This document shows, piece by piece, positions 34,036-44,699 of a DNA stretch of 64,000 nucleotides. Every line of letters starts with the position of its first letter. Position 1 is the stretch's first letter. The position numbers and the translations under genes are program-made. Location of the stretch: NCBI GenBank assembly GCA_020744425.1, contig JAGMUV010000012.1, positions 248,001 through 312,000 on the forward strand. Direction: 5' to 3'. This DNA comes from Dactylonectria macrodidyma (lineage: Eukaryota > Ascomycota > Sordariomycetes > Hypocreales > Nectriaceae). Below the pieces are notes generated by a model. That model was not told the DNA's origin, did no database searches, and worked only from the letters and a program-made list of their open reading frames with translations.

Positions 34036-34906
34036 GGGGCGACTCATACGCTTTTCAGGAGGCCTGCTAAGCTCCGATCATACCGACAGACCCTCGGCAG
34101 CTCCGGGGGTACATGACAGGGATTAATTACTGTACTATGTTGTATCGCCTTCTGTATGGCATAGCCTTCTTGCGCTAGGCTGCCAAGCATCACAACCGCA
34201 ATGTTAGGCCCCGCCAACAACGATTGTGTTACAAATCTCCGGAACACTAGCCTTATTAAGACTACTAGTCCTCTCGGTTTTCGAGCGAGACGTATCACTA
34301 CCCATCACGAGCTAGACTCCAGCCAACTGGAACGGTCATACTGAACCAACCGTTCTATTCGCAGCGGTGACAAACTTCAACGCTATCCATCTTACACGCA
34401 GCGCTGCCTCCATGACATCTAGTATGCTGGCATTTACTTGTGAATTCGAGAGAGGGATGTCAAGGCATTTGCCATCTGGCTCGAAGGAGCTTTGAAAGAG
34501 GACACCAGCGCACTGCGCTACTGGATTGAGGCTTACAAACATCGGCGGAGACCTCCATGCTACTTTGATTCAGGGACAAGCGATATCCGCCCGCAACGGC
34601 AAGTTTTATCCATCTATCGGACCACCTGTAAAGCCGAGATCGAGAATACCACGTCTGTATAACATCAAACACCGAACCCGCCCGCCGAAGAACAAGCCCG
34701 TCAGAGGGCTGTCGATGCAGAACAGATCAGGTGGCCAACCGAATGGGATTACCGCTCTCCACTACCTCTTTCGTCGGTCCGTTTCAGATAGTGCTAATTC
34801 ACGTTCGACTCCAAAACTAGACCATTTCACGTAACATTAGAGTTCTTCGGAAACACTGCTGTTAACTGCGAAATGCGAGCACCTTGAACCTACTGTATTT
34901 TTCATC
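34036..34906. other. Intergenic, no recognised gene
   Basis: Mixed-composition sequence with frames of about 70-100 codons on both strands and no motif. It lies between the broken Tc1 and the Zn2Cys6 gene and may contain more transposon debris. Confidence 0.4.
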
Positions 34907-36389
34907 TCATGCAGCTATGGCATAGCTGCCAGCTCTGGTATAGACAGTCCAGTAGTCTACCTCTGGAGTGAAATTCAACATGTAGGAGATATCTTGGCTC
35001 ATCTTGACGCCGCTGTCCGTCATGTGAGCTATGCATCGCATAATCCAGGCCCGCAGATGACGATCTACAGTGAGCTGGGCGGAGACGTAAAGGGGCGTCA
35101 GCATCGTACAGCACTGCAGCATCTGCAATGGCGACAAGGGCACCGTGTTCTCTGCTCGAGCCCCCGGCAGCAGAAATTGCGGCACAGCAGCGCAGAGCCG
35201 CAGCGTCATCTCGCTAATCGTCTGGGAGACGGGGCTGTAAATATTGGAGTGTTCCTCTGCGTCCAGGTTGCGGATAATGTCACACATCTCCAGTCGCATC
35301 ATGCGGATGGCGTTAAATACTTGGGTCGCATAGTGGCTTGGGTAGATGTCGTAGTAGTGGCCAAAGACAAGCGGCTCATGCGTCATGGCGAAAACACGCC
35401 GGGGTCTCCAGGACCGGGACGTGTTGCTCTCCACAAGAGCCAGCTGCGTGTCCAGCTCCTTCGCCCTCCGAAGGTGGTCAGCAGAACCGGCGAGGCTTGA
35501 TGCGGCGCTCCGCATGTCAGCCCGAAGGTTGACGACGCCCACCATAAGGTTCATAAAGTTCCATTTCGGCCCCCGCACGTAACGGCCTAGTGCTTTGCGA
35601 AGAGGACCTAGAGTATCCGGAACCAGAGAAGCAGCAGCCCCGGCGCTGATTATCACCGCCGTAGCGACACGGTTGGCGAGCTGACAAGTGATCGGGCTGG
35701 AGAAATCGTTGCTTGCTCGGGATTTGACCACAGAGAGGGCCCCCTGAGCGTGACTCATCCATGAAGCGGGCTGCTGAGCATTACGATTGGCAATTTTCTC
35801 GTAAAGATCCAGTAGAAGCACCGACTGCAGTATCTCGTCACTGGCTGAATGCTGCGAGTTGCGTAGCCCAAGGCCCAAGCTCTGAACGGCACCCAGGTAC
35901 CGTCGGTTTGCAAGGGGCATCAGGCTGGGGTCCCCGTGGTGAAAGGCCATAAAGGCCAAGCTGGCGGCGCCGACACTAGCATGCAGATGACCGTTGACAG
36001 GGGATTTGGCCAGGAGAGGGCCTAAGGCGTCAAAACTGTGAGAGAGTTTTACGACGTAAAGGGATAGGAAGACGTTTCGGGACAGCTCGTCCCACGTGAG
36101 TTGCGGGGCGGCTGTTGGGCGAAGAGTAGAGGCATGTCGGGCCAATGCCTTCTGCGCTGTGGTGAAGGTCTCGTCACGGAAGCATAGCTCACTAATGTCG
36201 CGGTATCCGTAGCATGTCAGCCCTGCTCTGTGGCACTGGCTGCATTCTCCAGTTCGTAGATCACACTGCATTTGGTTTGCCAAGTCAGCACGCAACCCCA
36301 GGATATGCTGCAGGCGTGGCCCTCCCTACCCGAAGCTTTCTTTTCCTGCAAGGAAAGCAGTCTCTCGACGGCTGGCCATAATTGACCAT
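34907..36389 (-). CDS. Zn(II)2Cys6 transcription factor
   Basis: Model: complement(34907..36265, 36330..36389), 472 aa. The 64-bp intron (GTAGGGAGG...AAATGCAG) lies inside the zinc cluster, a frequent position in this family. Splicing completes six cysteines at 11, 14, 21, 28, 31 and 38 (C-x2-C-x6-C-x6-C-x2-C-x6-C), preceded by MVNYGQPSRD. A linker and a long fungal-type regulatory domain follow (SLAFMAFHHGD, RRYLGAVQSLGLGLRNSQ, VPDTLGPLRKALGRY, NAIRMMRLEMCDIIRN). It should be nuclear and bind CGG-type half sites. It is divergent from an NmrA-like reductase gene 557 bp away, which may be its target; the sequence does not prove this. The first exon is only 20 codons and would be missed without splicing. 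Confidence 0.9.
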
Positions 36390-36946
36390 GATTCTGAATT
36401 AAATGATGGTTGCCGACGGGGTAGCATCTGCGGTTTGTTGATTAAAAGCCTCATTCAGAGGTTGCTTCGTGGATTGATTATTCTTATCTTGATGATTTGA
36501 CCACTGCTTTTCTCAAAACCTATGGTAGATAGCGGGGTGAAGCTGGCCGCTTGAAAGTTTATCTCCGAGGCGTCTCATTCGCTATTACCTTTTCGATGCT
36601 TGAGCTTACAAACGCCAGCTGAAATAAATCGGGGTTCCTGCGGAACGCTAGCTTTATTAAGTTAGTCGACTCCGACAATGGCCGCGGTTCCAAAAGAATG
36701 TGCCGACGGCTTGGAGTGGTCCCCACAAGTAATCCGGCTCTTCCATTCAGAGATCGGGTTCCTTTGCTCGGGCGTGTGGACTGTGCCGTCGTAAGCGCAT
36801 CCTCGGACATCACCCAAACCCGAAAGAAAGGAGGCAGATTATTAAAACTCCGATCATTTTTCTGTTCGATATAAGAAGGTCCCTTTTTTCCCCATTACAA
36901 TTAAGGTGCATAAACCAGATCACTTATTTGTGTTCGATACGACGTT
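36390..36946. promoter_or_regulatory. Bidirectional promoter between Zn2Cys6 gene and NmrA-like gene
   Basis: A 557-bp divergent intergenic region. It holds an 84-codon minus-strand frame (36559-36813) with no recognisable domain. CGG triplets are present but no clear paired CGG motif was assigned. Confidence 0.35.
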
Positions 36947-37932
36947 ATGTTGATTCTTATTTACGGAGTGACTGGAGTTTGTGGCCAAGCTATGGCGCGG
37001 GCGGCCTTGAATGCCGGCCATCAGGTCCGTGGGCTCGCCCGAAACCCCGAGAAGCTGGTCAGCGATATCGCCTCCAAACTCGAGCGCTTTGTCAAGATGA
37101 AGGATTTGTATGACATTCCAGCATTGCAGGAAGCCGTCGAGGGGGTGGATGCTATCATTTCCGCTGCAAATTATACCGCAGGGCCGGTCGTTGACGGACA
37201 GATCCTCTTGCTCCGTGCCGCAGAGCGAGCCGGGGTGAAAGTAAGTTAAGCTTCTTATCCAGATTCCAATTCTCTCGCCACTTTCAGTCCAAGTTTTAAC
37301 AGCCGGCCTCACCTCGCCCGTAGATTTTCCATGCCGCCTCCTGGAACTACGACTGGACAAGGATCAACCTGGGCCAGTGCGAAATGTACGACTCATACAT
37401 CGCCTTCCGCAACCATGCACGCCTCAGCTCCCCCATCAAACCCATTTATGGTTTCACTGGTGCCATTGTCGAATACACATTTTGCTACTTTCCCGCAGCC
37501 AACCCAATCAACAAAGAAGCAAGGACCTATTCCCACTACGGCACGGGTGACGAGTTTGAGAATTGGACGGTGCTTGAAAATGTCGCGGCCTACGCCGTCC
37601 AGGCTGTTTCAGAACCGAATGCTGCCGAGGGCAGAGAATACCACGTCGAAAGTTTTAAGAGCACGCCGCGTCAGCTTGCTCAAGTTTACGAAGAGGTGCG
37701 CGGCATCAAGCTGGAGTTGGTCAGCCGCGGAACAGCTGAAGATGCCGACAAGCTGCTGGAGACCGCCCGCGCTAGTACACCGGCCTATAGATTCCTTGAA
37801 TATGGGTACTTGTCGTACTTGGGGCCTGCGCTCCGGGGGGTTTTCTTGCACGACAGCGTTGATAGCACACATTGGGGTCATATCAGGCAGGTTGGGTTTA
37901 AAGAGTGGCTTCAGAAGAACTCTGATGTGTAG
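36947..37932 (+). CDS. NmrA-like / isoflavone-reductase-like NAD(P)-binding protein
   Basis: Model: join(36947..37240, 37324..37932), 300 aa. The 83-bp intron (GTAAGT...CCCGTAG) joins ERAGVK to IFHAASWNYDW. The N-terminus is a Rossmann strand with IYGVTGVCGQAMARAAL and LARNPEKL (dinucleotide binding), then VEGVDAIISAANY. The C-terminal half (INKEARTYSHYGTGDEFENW, VLENVAAYAVQAV) is the substrate domain of the NmrA-type group. The group includes redox-sensing regulators without catalysis and true reductases, so the activity cannot be assigned. No targeting signal. Divergent from the Zn2Cys6 gene. Confidence 0.85.
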
Positions 37933-39704
37933 GTCAGGTGCGTCTTAGGGAGATCAGTAGTGACGCCGAATAGCATTAACTACCCATAATATCTCTCATC
38001 GCTTTATACCGGAAGGAGAGGCATGACTTCCCAAGACTTGGAGAGATTCGCTAGAAGAGCCCTGACTCCGAGAATCAACGCTTAGAGCTCGAGTAAGCGT
38101 TCCCATATCACCGTGGACGGTTTTGGCGATCAGAACTTCGATCGGAACCCTGACATGCTGCCATTGTTAAGAATTTCGCAACGTAGGGTGCTGTCACGGC
38201 CTCGTATAACCAGCAGAGCGAAGGAGTCCCCAATAGTAACCGGCTGTATTCCAGCAGTAGAATGTAGGTCTGGGTGTAGATACAAGCTGAATTCTGGCCC
38301 GTCCCCGCAGTGTGGGCCGGGCCAGCTTCCCTTTTATACCGGGACCTCCGAGAGCCTGCATTTGGGCACCATCGGGTCAACCCCTTTCAGCACTGATTTC
38401 CATGTCCCTGCTATAAAGCGCACTTCCTTGGGGTTGGACTGTGACATTCGGGGAATTTCAGCCTTTGTCGTAGTTCCGGTCACAAGCCGAAGACGGCACA
38501 TGCTCCGTGTTAGTTGACACATCCATGGGCGTTCTCGCCGGCCTTAACCCACGCTGCCGTGGGTTATCCATGGCGACGCTACGGTCGGAGGGCTACTCAC
38601 AATCCGTTGGATAGCACTTCCGGACATCAGCCCAGGGGCCCGCGGAAATTTTGGACGCATCATCAAGCATGTATGGATTGCTCAAGCGAGGGTGATCGTC
38701 ACTTACACCTCGCCTGAGGGTAGCAGGTTCACGAAGGCGCAGAGGACATGAGTAACGTGGGATGCTGAAGCTGCCGCGGGTGGTAGTTTCTATCGTAGAT
38801 AGCCCTTGATTCTGTAAGCCGACTTGAATCACCTGATCCTTGTGCCGTGAACCCGGACATTCAACTCCTCATTGCTCCCAGTCAGACCCTTCGACCCCCA
38901 GCTGCTACTGGTGAATATGACAGCATTTCCCGTGCTAACAAGAAATTCAAGCTGAGGTACAAAGTGTAATGTACTGCGGGGCCTACGCCCCAACCTAATT
39001 TGGTATCTTTGTAGTGATTTCGGGGGTTTAAAACAGCACCCTATACCCTGCCACAGTCCATCCCGCACCAGGTGACGTTGGCCAAGTTTCTCGACTATGT
39101 ACGTGGAGCGATATTCTTGGCACCCAATGAAGCTAGCGTTCCGGTGTCCGGAACTTTAAATTTTAGGCTGCCATCGATGACCAATGCTCCTCATTCCTAC
39201 GCGAGCCGATCCATTTACATCGCTAATTAGGTAGATCGAGCCGACCAAGCCGACGTAGCTCGTAATACACAACCTACTCCAGTGGAGCCAAAATGAACGA
39301 CGTCTTACTGCTTAAAGATGATCAATGTTGTGACAATCATCATGTGTATTGCCCGCCCGCTCCCTGACTCCATGTACCGCCATTTGTCATATGCGGAGTT
39401 CGGATACCCTCAGAGTGCGAGCTGGGTTTGAGTTAGCGCTAGCCGGAGCACGCACCATCACATGAAGCATGGCATGTTGAACGGATTACAAATCTGTGTT
39501 TGCAGAAATGTGATGTCAATGTGTCTTACTAACACATCACCAACACCAGCTTGCAAACATCGTGATGAGACTATATATATTATGATGGTATCCCTTGGAG
39601 ATTTTCTATGCTCATTCAACTCAACAACTCAACACCCTTCTCGCATCCTACCTCTCTCCGGCCCTTCCAACCGATATCTCTTCGCCAAATACTAGCCACG
39701 GAAA
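37933..39704. other. Intergenic with one dispersed repeat fragment
   Basis: 1.8 kb with no supportable gene. The only recognised component is the repeat at 38920-39062. The last 200 bp are the CT-rich leader of the hydrolase gene. Confidence 0.4.
38920..39062 (-). repeat. Dispersed repeat fragment (partner at 16557-16715)
   Basis: In reverse complement this reads TGGCAGGGTATAGGGTGCTG, then ACCAAATTAGGTT and GGCCCCGCAGTACATTACAC, then TTGTACCTCAGCTTGAATTT, parallel to 16557-16715. About 65-70% identical by eye. Possibly the terminus of an unidentified transposon. Confidence 0.6.
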
Positions 39705-40814
39705 ATGCCTTCTCCCTGGTCCAACCAGCCATTAAAACTCATCTACTTTCTTTTCATCGTACCCGCAACTCTCACGTCGCTGGCTTACGCTGCGGCCTCT
39801 GGTCTCTTCCGCGGGCTCAGGCCGGATCCGTCATGGTCCTTTAAGAAGGCGGCCCTTGTTCAGTTGGTTAAAGACGTCTTCCTTCGACATCTGTGCGCCC
39901 TACGCCCACCAGCTCCTCTCTCGCTTGAGCCCGGTTCAGAAGGCGACAGATTCGTCGTTATCCAACCCGCGAAAGGGGCTCAGATAACAGGCCCGGCAGA
40001 TGACGCTGAGATCAAGCCAGCGAAATTAGGCGGCACCTGGACACCAGCTCTTGTACGGCAGCCGAACGACGCACTCGTCGTCTTACACTTCCATGGAGGT
40101 GCCTACGTCATGGGCGACGGGCGAGACGCGGATACAGGCTTTATCGCCCAGAACCTGCTACAGAACACGCCCTGTACGCACGTCTTGACGCCTCAGTATA
40201 GACTTTCCAATAACCCAGGTGGCCGGTTCCCTGCGGCGCTGCAGGACGCTCTTTCGGCCTATTCATACCTACTACTCGATGTCGGAATCCCTGCGTCGAA
40301 TATCGTTTTCAGCGGAGACTCAGCCGGCGCGAACCTCGCAATCGCCATGCTTAGGTACATCGCAAACTACGGGTCCCAGACCAGCCTTCCCTGGCCCAAG
40401 GCGGTCCTGCTTTGGTCCCCATGGGTTGAAGTGGGCTCCGCCCTGGACCCTCATATCATGGAAAGTCACCGCAATTATTCTACAGACTACCTTCATAGCG
40501 CCTTCGGCAACTGGGGCGCTGAAGCCTTGACCGGACTTGGGGCCGTATCAGCGGAGGATCCTTACATTTCCCCAGTGCGGAAGCCGTTCCACATCGAAGT
40601 GCCGGTTTGGGTCCAGACTTGCGGCAAAGAGGTGTTTTATGACGACAATGTGCGGTTCGTTGAGGGCTTCCGAGGTGCTGGGACCGACGTGGACTTTTAC
40701 GTCGAGGAAGACGCCCCACACGACGTCATCATGATGGGAGCCAGGATCGGATTCGAACCAGAAGCAGAGAGGTGCGCCGTGAAAGCTGGTGAGTTTCTGA
40801 AGCGCATTCCTTAA
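39705..40814 (+). CDS. Alpha/beta-hydrolase fold-3 esterase/lipase with N-terminal membrane anchor
   Basis: A single-exon 369-aa protein from ATG 39705. A hydrophobic stretch at residues 10-31 (LKLIYFLFIVPATLTSLAYA) suggests a signal anchor. Hormone-sensitive-lipase type motifs: HGGAY at 130-134 (oxyanion hole), nucleophile GDSAGAN with Ser206, acid near CGKEVFYDDN (Asp313/314), and His339 in DAPHDVIMM. All catalytic elements are present. Relatives hydrolyse short esters or act on secondary metabolites; the substrate cannot be inferred. No intron is needed, and the C-terminus KRIP looks natural. Confidence 0.88.
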   Translation: MPSPWSNQPLKLIYFLFIVPATLTSLAYAAASGLFRGLRPDPSWSFKKAALVQLVKDVFLRHLCALRPPAPLSLEPGSEGDRFVVIQPAKGAQITGPADDAEIKPAKLGGTWTPALVRQPNDALVVLHFHGGAYVMGDGRDADTGFIAQNLLQNTPCTHVLTPQYRLSNNPGGRFPAALQDALSAYSYLLLDVGIPASNIVFSGDSAGANLAIAMLRYIANYGSQTSLPWPKAVLLWSPWVEVGSALDPHIMESHRNYSTDYLHSAFGNWGAEALTGLGAVSAEDPYISPVRKPFHIEVPVWVQTCGKEVFYDDNVRFVEGFRGAGTDVDFYVEEDAPHDVIMMGARIGFEPEAERCAVKAGEFLKRIP

Positions 40815-41421
40815 TACCACGCGTACCTATCTATCACAGGATCGGGAAAGGTTTAAGAGCGAGGAAGAGCAGTAAGATAGGGGCTGCGGGATGGACCTTA
40901 ATCGGTGCCGTGCGATCGACTTTGTCTGTATTTCATATCAATATTTCCTAGAACCTTCAGTCCTCCCTCATCTCAAATCATAGACATCTGTATTTTTCCA
41001 ACCTCTTTAATCCTCCTTACTGCAGCGCTTACTCCGCTTACAAGTGGCTCCGTGCTCTCTCTCTTCCCACATGACGGCCTACGTGCCATAATGGAAGGGA
41101 CTGACATTGTTGGATAGGTGGGCGGAGCGGCGGGATCGTGAAAACTCTAAGAAAGGAGGGTCAGCGGCCTGTGATGTATCTAGGGGAGGGGTACCTACCG
41201 GGTGGCAGATAGCCTGGGCCGTCGGCTTGCTTCCAACGTGCGCCTTGGGGCGTTCCCCCTTGGCAGAGTCCCGAGACCTCTCATCGGGGTCGGGATTTCT
41301 CCCGCGTTATCGGGCTTGAGGCAGCCGTCCTTGAAGGGCTCTCGGTAGAGAACTCGTGGCTGCAGAGGAAAAGGAACTGCGTTCACAGCTGCGTTCAACC
41401 CGTACGATTATTCTTCAAGAG
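40815..41421. other. Intergenic, 3' flank of hydrolase
   Basis: No gene recognised. An open extension of the next frame reaches back to 41335 without an ATG. Confidence 0.35.
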
Positions 41422-41982
41422 ATGAAGGCGCTAAAGGCTCGTTGGAGAGAAGAGAATGAGTCATACATAGCTCAAGGGCAGCCAAGACTAACCTGGAATC
41501 AGTGGCTCGATATGACCGAAAACCGACCCCGATTTCTGACTCTCGAGACTCAAAGAAAGGAACATAACGATGTTCTTAGTCAACGGCCAAAGAAGGCGTT
41601 TTCTAAAGCCCAAAGACAGGCCCGACAGGCCCCAAGACCAACTCTCGCGATGGACCAAGCCGCCTGGCCTGACAGCGACGATGAGGTTGAATTTCGAGGC
41701 CTCGGACCGTTCCAAGATGATGATGATGATGATATTGACCTCATCGGCCTCAATGACCTAGGCGGCGAGGATGTTGTAGGTCTAGGAACGCCGTTGGGGA
41801 TAACTTCGTCGCCGCCGTTAGAACCGTTGAAACCAGCTGATGACTCAAGTGACGATAACCTCACATTACCACAACTTCCGGTCACAACGCCAAGGATGTC
41901 GGGTTATCAGCGTATCAAGAACGTCATGAGGCAACTGCGTGAGCAACAGGCCACTGAGGCTGCGAGGGCAACATCGTCATAA
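41422..41982 (+). CDS. Hypothetical acidic protein (186 aa)
   Basis: From ATG 41422 (MKALKARWREENESYIAQGQ), a charged predicted helix, then NQWLDMTENRPRFLTLETQR, a basic patch (KKAFSKAQRQARQ) and an Asp-rich tract (DDDDDDIDL), ending YQRIKNVMRQLREQQA. Not recognised. The frame is open 29 codons upstream (LGRELVAAEEKELRSQLRS), which is also helix-like, so the true start may be lost or spliced. It could be a transposon-borne or orphan gene; no neighbour suggests a role. Confidence 0.4.
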   Translation: MKALKARWREENESYIAQGQPRLTWNQWLDMTENRPRFLTLETQRKEHNDVLSQRPKKAFSKAQRQARQAPRPTLAMDQAAWPDSDDEVEFRGLGPFQDDDDDDIDLIGLNDLGGEDVVGLGTPLGITSSPPLEPLKPADDSSDDNLTLPQLPVTTPRMSGYQRIKNVMRQLREQQATEAARATSS

Positions 41983-43455
41983 TTCAGTCCGAAGGGCGTT
42001 TTACTCAGTCAGAAAGAATCGAGCATAAAACCTCTTCTGATTGGCTAATTGGCCTGGCCTGTACTCAACTCGTGCTGGAATTGGTCGGCTGATGCTGATG
42101 CTAATAACGCCACCAAATGAAGGCCTCGCCACAAACCCCTGAGCGTTGAGTATGTAACTAGCTAGCCAGCTCTGTGAGAGCTTTCAGTTCTTCTTTTCTT
42201 AAGTTGGTTTCTAAGCACGCTTCTGGCTGAATAAGCTCTGTGCCCCTTACACCACCTACATGGCGGCTGCTTCCCTTTTCCGTCAAATCTATCAAACCCA
42301 TCAGGTTACTAACGGTATCTAGGTTCACATATCACCTCCGCAGCCGACCTACCTCTCTAGATTCCCCGGTTACCCTGCCTCCAGGCAAGCAGTGCGGTTT
42401 CCTCCTTCCCTGTTCATTCAGACCTATTCTAACTACCTTACAGACAACCTCCCTATCGAGATCTATCACGGTATTTGACCTCTGGGCTGTCAGACAATTC
42501 CCTTGCACAGGTTTGAAGCGGTTTTGTAAGCCGCTAGCACCACCTACGGGTGTGTGTTGCCGTAGCCACGTAGGCCCTCGCAAAGCCTCCCTGCCCAAGC
42601 GATATCTAGCAGTCTAGGTGGGTAAGAGGTGGATATATATACGGTCAGATGGAGGACAATATACCCCAGGCAGTCCGCAAAATTCGCTACCATGCCTATT
42701 GCCGAGTGTGAGTCCGTCCATGAGTTTAGTCATCAATCTGCAGAAGCTGATTTGCGATGGAGATATATTTGGACAGCGAAAAAGCCTGGCCTGGCGCCTA
42801 GCACCGTGGAGATGGATGGACAAGGACAACGAGTCACGTTTTCCGATTGAGTCGAACCCTGTGGGTCCATCGGGCCGGCGGCTACAGATCTTCACGTAAG
42901 AGGTTTTCCTATGTTGAGAAGGAGTCGATCTTTGCAGTTTCATATGCGAAGTGCTAGGGAACTATCGCTTACCATTCACATCATTCTACTCTTCAACGTC
43001 GGCTTCATTAGAGTAAATTAGCAGCCCCTGATCGCGTATTCGCATCGTCAATACAGGCTACATTTTCCCGACGGAGTTGAGCATGCAAGCGCAGACACGT
43101 CTATATAGATTCCCTGCATATAATGAGATTCCAAATTTCTTCTAGAGGCGACCCTCGACCTTTGCTTCAAAGACCTGTTCCGGAGCGCACCGGGCGCCAG
43201 CACAAGATCTTGCTCGAGTTCTGGATTGCACATAAGCTTCGTTAGTCTTCCTCCTTTGTTCAAAAGTAACTTCCATTCGATCGAGTAGTGAATGCATGTC
43301 GGCGGGAATTCGTCATATACCAGACTTTGTCCCAGTTGCTTAACTGGAGCAAAGGCAGCGATGAGCCACGGCTGCGCTGTTGGCTCTGGCTGGCTGGGCT
43401 TGCGCTGCGGCTTTCAAGCCTGGGGGTCCGATAATCAAGCTCGAGAGTTGAAGGC
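41983..43455. other. Intergenic, no recognised gene
   Basis: 1.5 kb with several 60-125-codon frames and no motifs. Pyrimidine-rich stretches occur at 42180-42480. Nothing further could be supported. Confidence 0.4.
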
Positions 43456-43797
43456 TCCAGTTTTAGTCAAACATCCCTGTTTTAGTCAAACATCCCTGTT
43501 TTGGTCAAACATCCCTGTTTTGGTCAAACATCCCTGTTTTAGTCAAACATCCCTGTTTTGGTCAAACATCCCTGTTTTAGTCAAACATCCCAGTTTTAGT
43601 CAAATGTCCCAGTTTTAGTCAAAAATCCCAGTTTTAGTCAAAGCTCCAGTTTTAGTCAAGCATCCCTGTTGTAGTCAAACATCCCTGTTGTAGTCAAACA
43701 TCCCTGTTGTAGTCAAACATCCCTGTTTTGGTCTAACCAAAACATCCCTGTTTTGGTCAAATATCCCAGTTTTGTCAAATGTCCAGTTTTATCAAAG
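43456..43797. repeat. 19-bp minisatellite (CATCCCTGTTTTAGTCAAA), about 18 copies
   Basis: Head-to-tail units of about 19 bp, core CATCCCTGTTTTAGTCAAA. Variants are GTTTTGGTC, GTTGTAGTC and ATCCCAG, with shorter diverged units at the right end (GTCCAGTTTTATCAAA). Variants are clustered (three GTTGTAG units adjacent), as expected of local unit amplification by slippage or unequal exchange. It is open on the plus strand only because 19 bp cycles through all frames. No spacer/repeat alternation, so not CRISPR. Confidence 0.9.
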
Positions 43798-44172
43798 GTC
43801 AAAAATGGATGTTGGGTATCAGGAAGCTCAGCCATAATGTGGTGATAAAGTTACTAGGCGACGGTATTTTGATGCTCCCAGTCCATTTTCAGCAAGCTCT
43901 GAGCTTGGGTATTCCGGGAGATACAGTGGAAACCGAAACTGGATTCCGCTTTTTCAGTTGTGAAAGATTCCCAGCTAGTCCACTTCTGACCAAGTGCGGC
44001 TGAAAGTGCAATCCTTGAAATGGACTGTGTGCTGGTACAGGAGCGGTCTATCAATTGCTCAACTGGCTGATGTCAGCAATCACATGGCCACATCCATTCT
44101 TGGCTTGGTCGTGTCATAATACGTCTTCGCATTATGTATGGCAAGCCTTAATATCGACCGTCATCTGGCTTT
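43798..44172. other. Intergenic, no recognised gene
   Basis: Between the minisatellite and a chimeric repeat block. No coding signal recognised. Confidence 0.35.
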
Positions 44173-44281
44173 ACGTTCAGTAGTGCAGGACGTATGATGG
44201 CGCCGTTGAGAAGCCGGCTGAGGAGGGAGATAGTGGCGATGGCTCAGTGCATTCGATCACGGAGTAAAGCTGGGATCTACA
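44173..44281 (+). repeat. 109-bp fragment of hAT family 2 transposase 3' coding region
   Basis: Corresponds to 23581-23689 of the complete hAT element (GTGCAGGACGTATGA, CCGTTGAGAAGCCGGCTGAG, GAGGGAGATAGTGGCGATGG) with only a few substitutions. It encodes the end of the dimerisation region. It stops sharply at GGGATCTAC, where mitochondrial-type sequence begins. Confidence 0.85.
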
Positions 44282-44566
44282 TCCTAATATTATACTTCCT
44301 TCTAATCCTTGTATAGTATTACTAAATATTCCTATTAAATAAACTGAGGCATGACAAACTGAACTATATGCTATTAATTCTTTTACATCTGTTGTTCTCA
44401 ATGTATTAAAACTAGCATATATTATAGTAATAACAGCTATAGTAAATATAACAAAAGTATAATCTAAAGAAGCTTTGGGCAATATTGGTAATATTAATCT
44501 AAATATACCATATAGACTTAATTTTAAAACAATAGCAGCTAAAACTATACTCCCACCTAAAGGAGA
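44282..44566 (-). pseudogene. nad4: Nuclear insert of mitochondrial DNA (NUMT): nad4 fragment
   Basis: About 285 bp of strikingly AT-rich DNA with mitochondrial codon use (TTA, ATA, AGA). In minus orientation it reads PLGGSIVLAAIVLKLSLYGI, FRLILPILPKASLDYTFVIF, SFNTLRTTDVKELIAYSSVC, HASVYLIGIFSNTIQGLEGS. This is the conserved transmembrane core of NADH dehydrogenase subunit 4 (complex I). It is open throughout with no stop, so the transfer is probably recent. Both ends are abrupt: hAT coding sequence on the left, hAT-terminus-like repeats on the right. It is not expressed as a mitochondrial protein here. Confidence 0.88.
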
Positions 44567-44696
44567 TTCGCATTCGATTCAATTCGAATCTACGAGAGGT
44601 GCATTCGATTCAATTCGAATCTTCGGGAGTCACATTCGATAGATTCGATAGATTCGATAGATTCGATAGATTCGATAGATTCGATAGATTCGATAG
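44567..44696. repeat. hAT family 2-like subterminal repeats plus 9-bp tandem array
   Basis: First two CATTCGATTCAATTCGAATC units like those near the right end of the 5 kb hAT, then seven exact copies of ATTCGATAG (44634-44696). Next to it begins a different hAT gene fragment on the minus strand whose frame continues through the array as repeated Ile-Glu-Ser. Confidence 0.8.
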
Positions 44697-44699
44697 ATG

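Noticed and set aside
43456..43797. Regular repeats resembling a CRISPR array
   Set aside because: Units are directly contiguous with no unique spacers, and the genome is eukaryotic.
44177..44482. 101-codon membrane-protein-like minus-strand frame as a nuclear gene
   Set aside because: It is a fragment of mitochondrial nad4 fused to hAT sequence, so it is called a NUMT.
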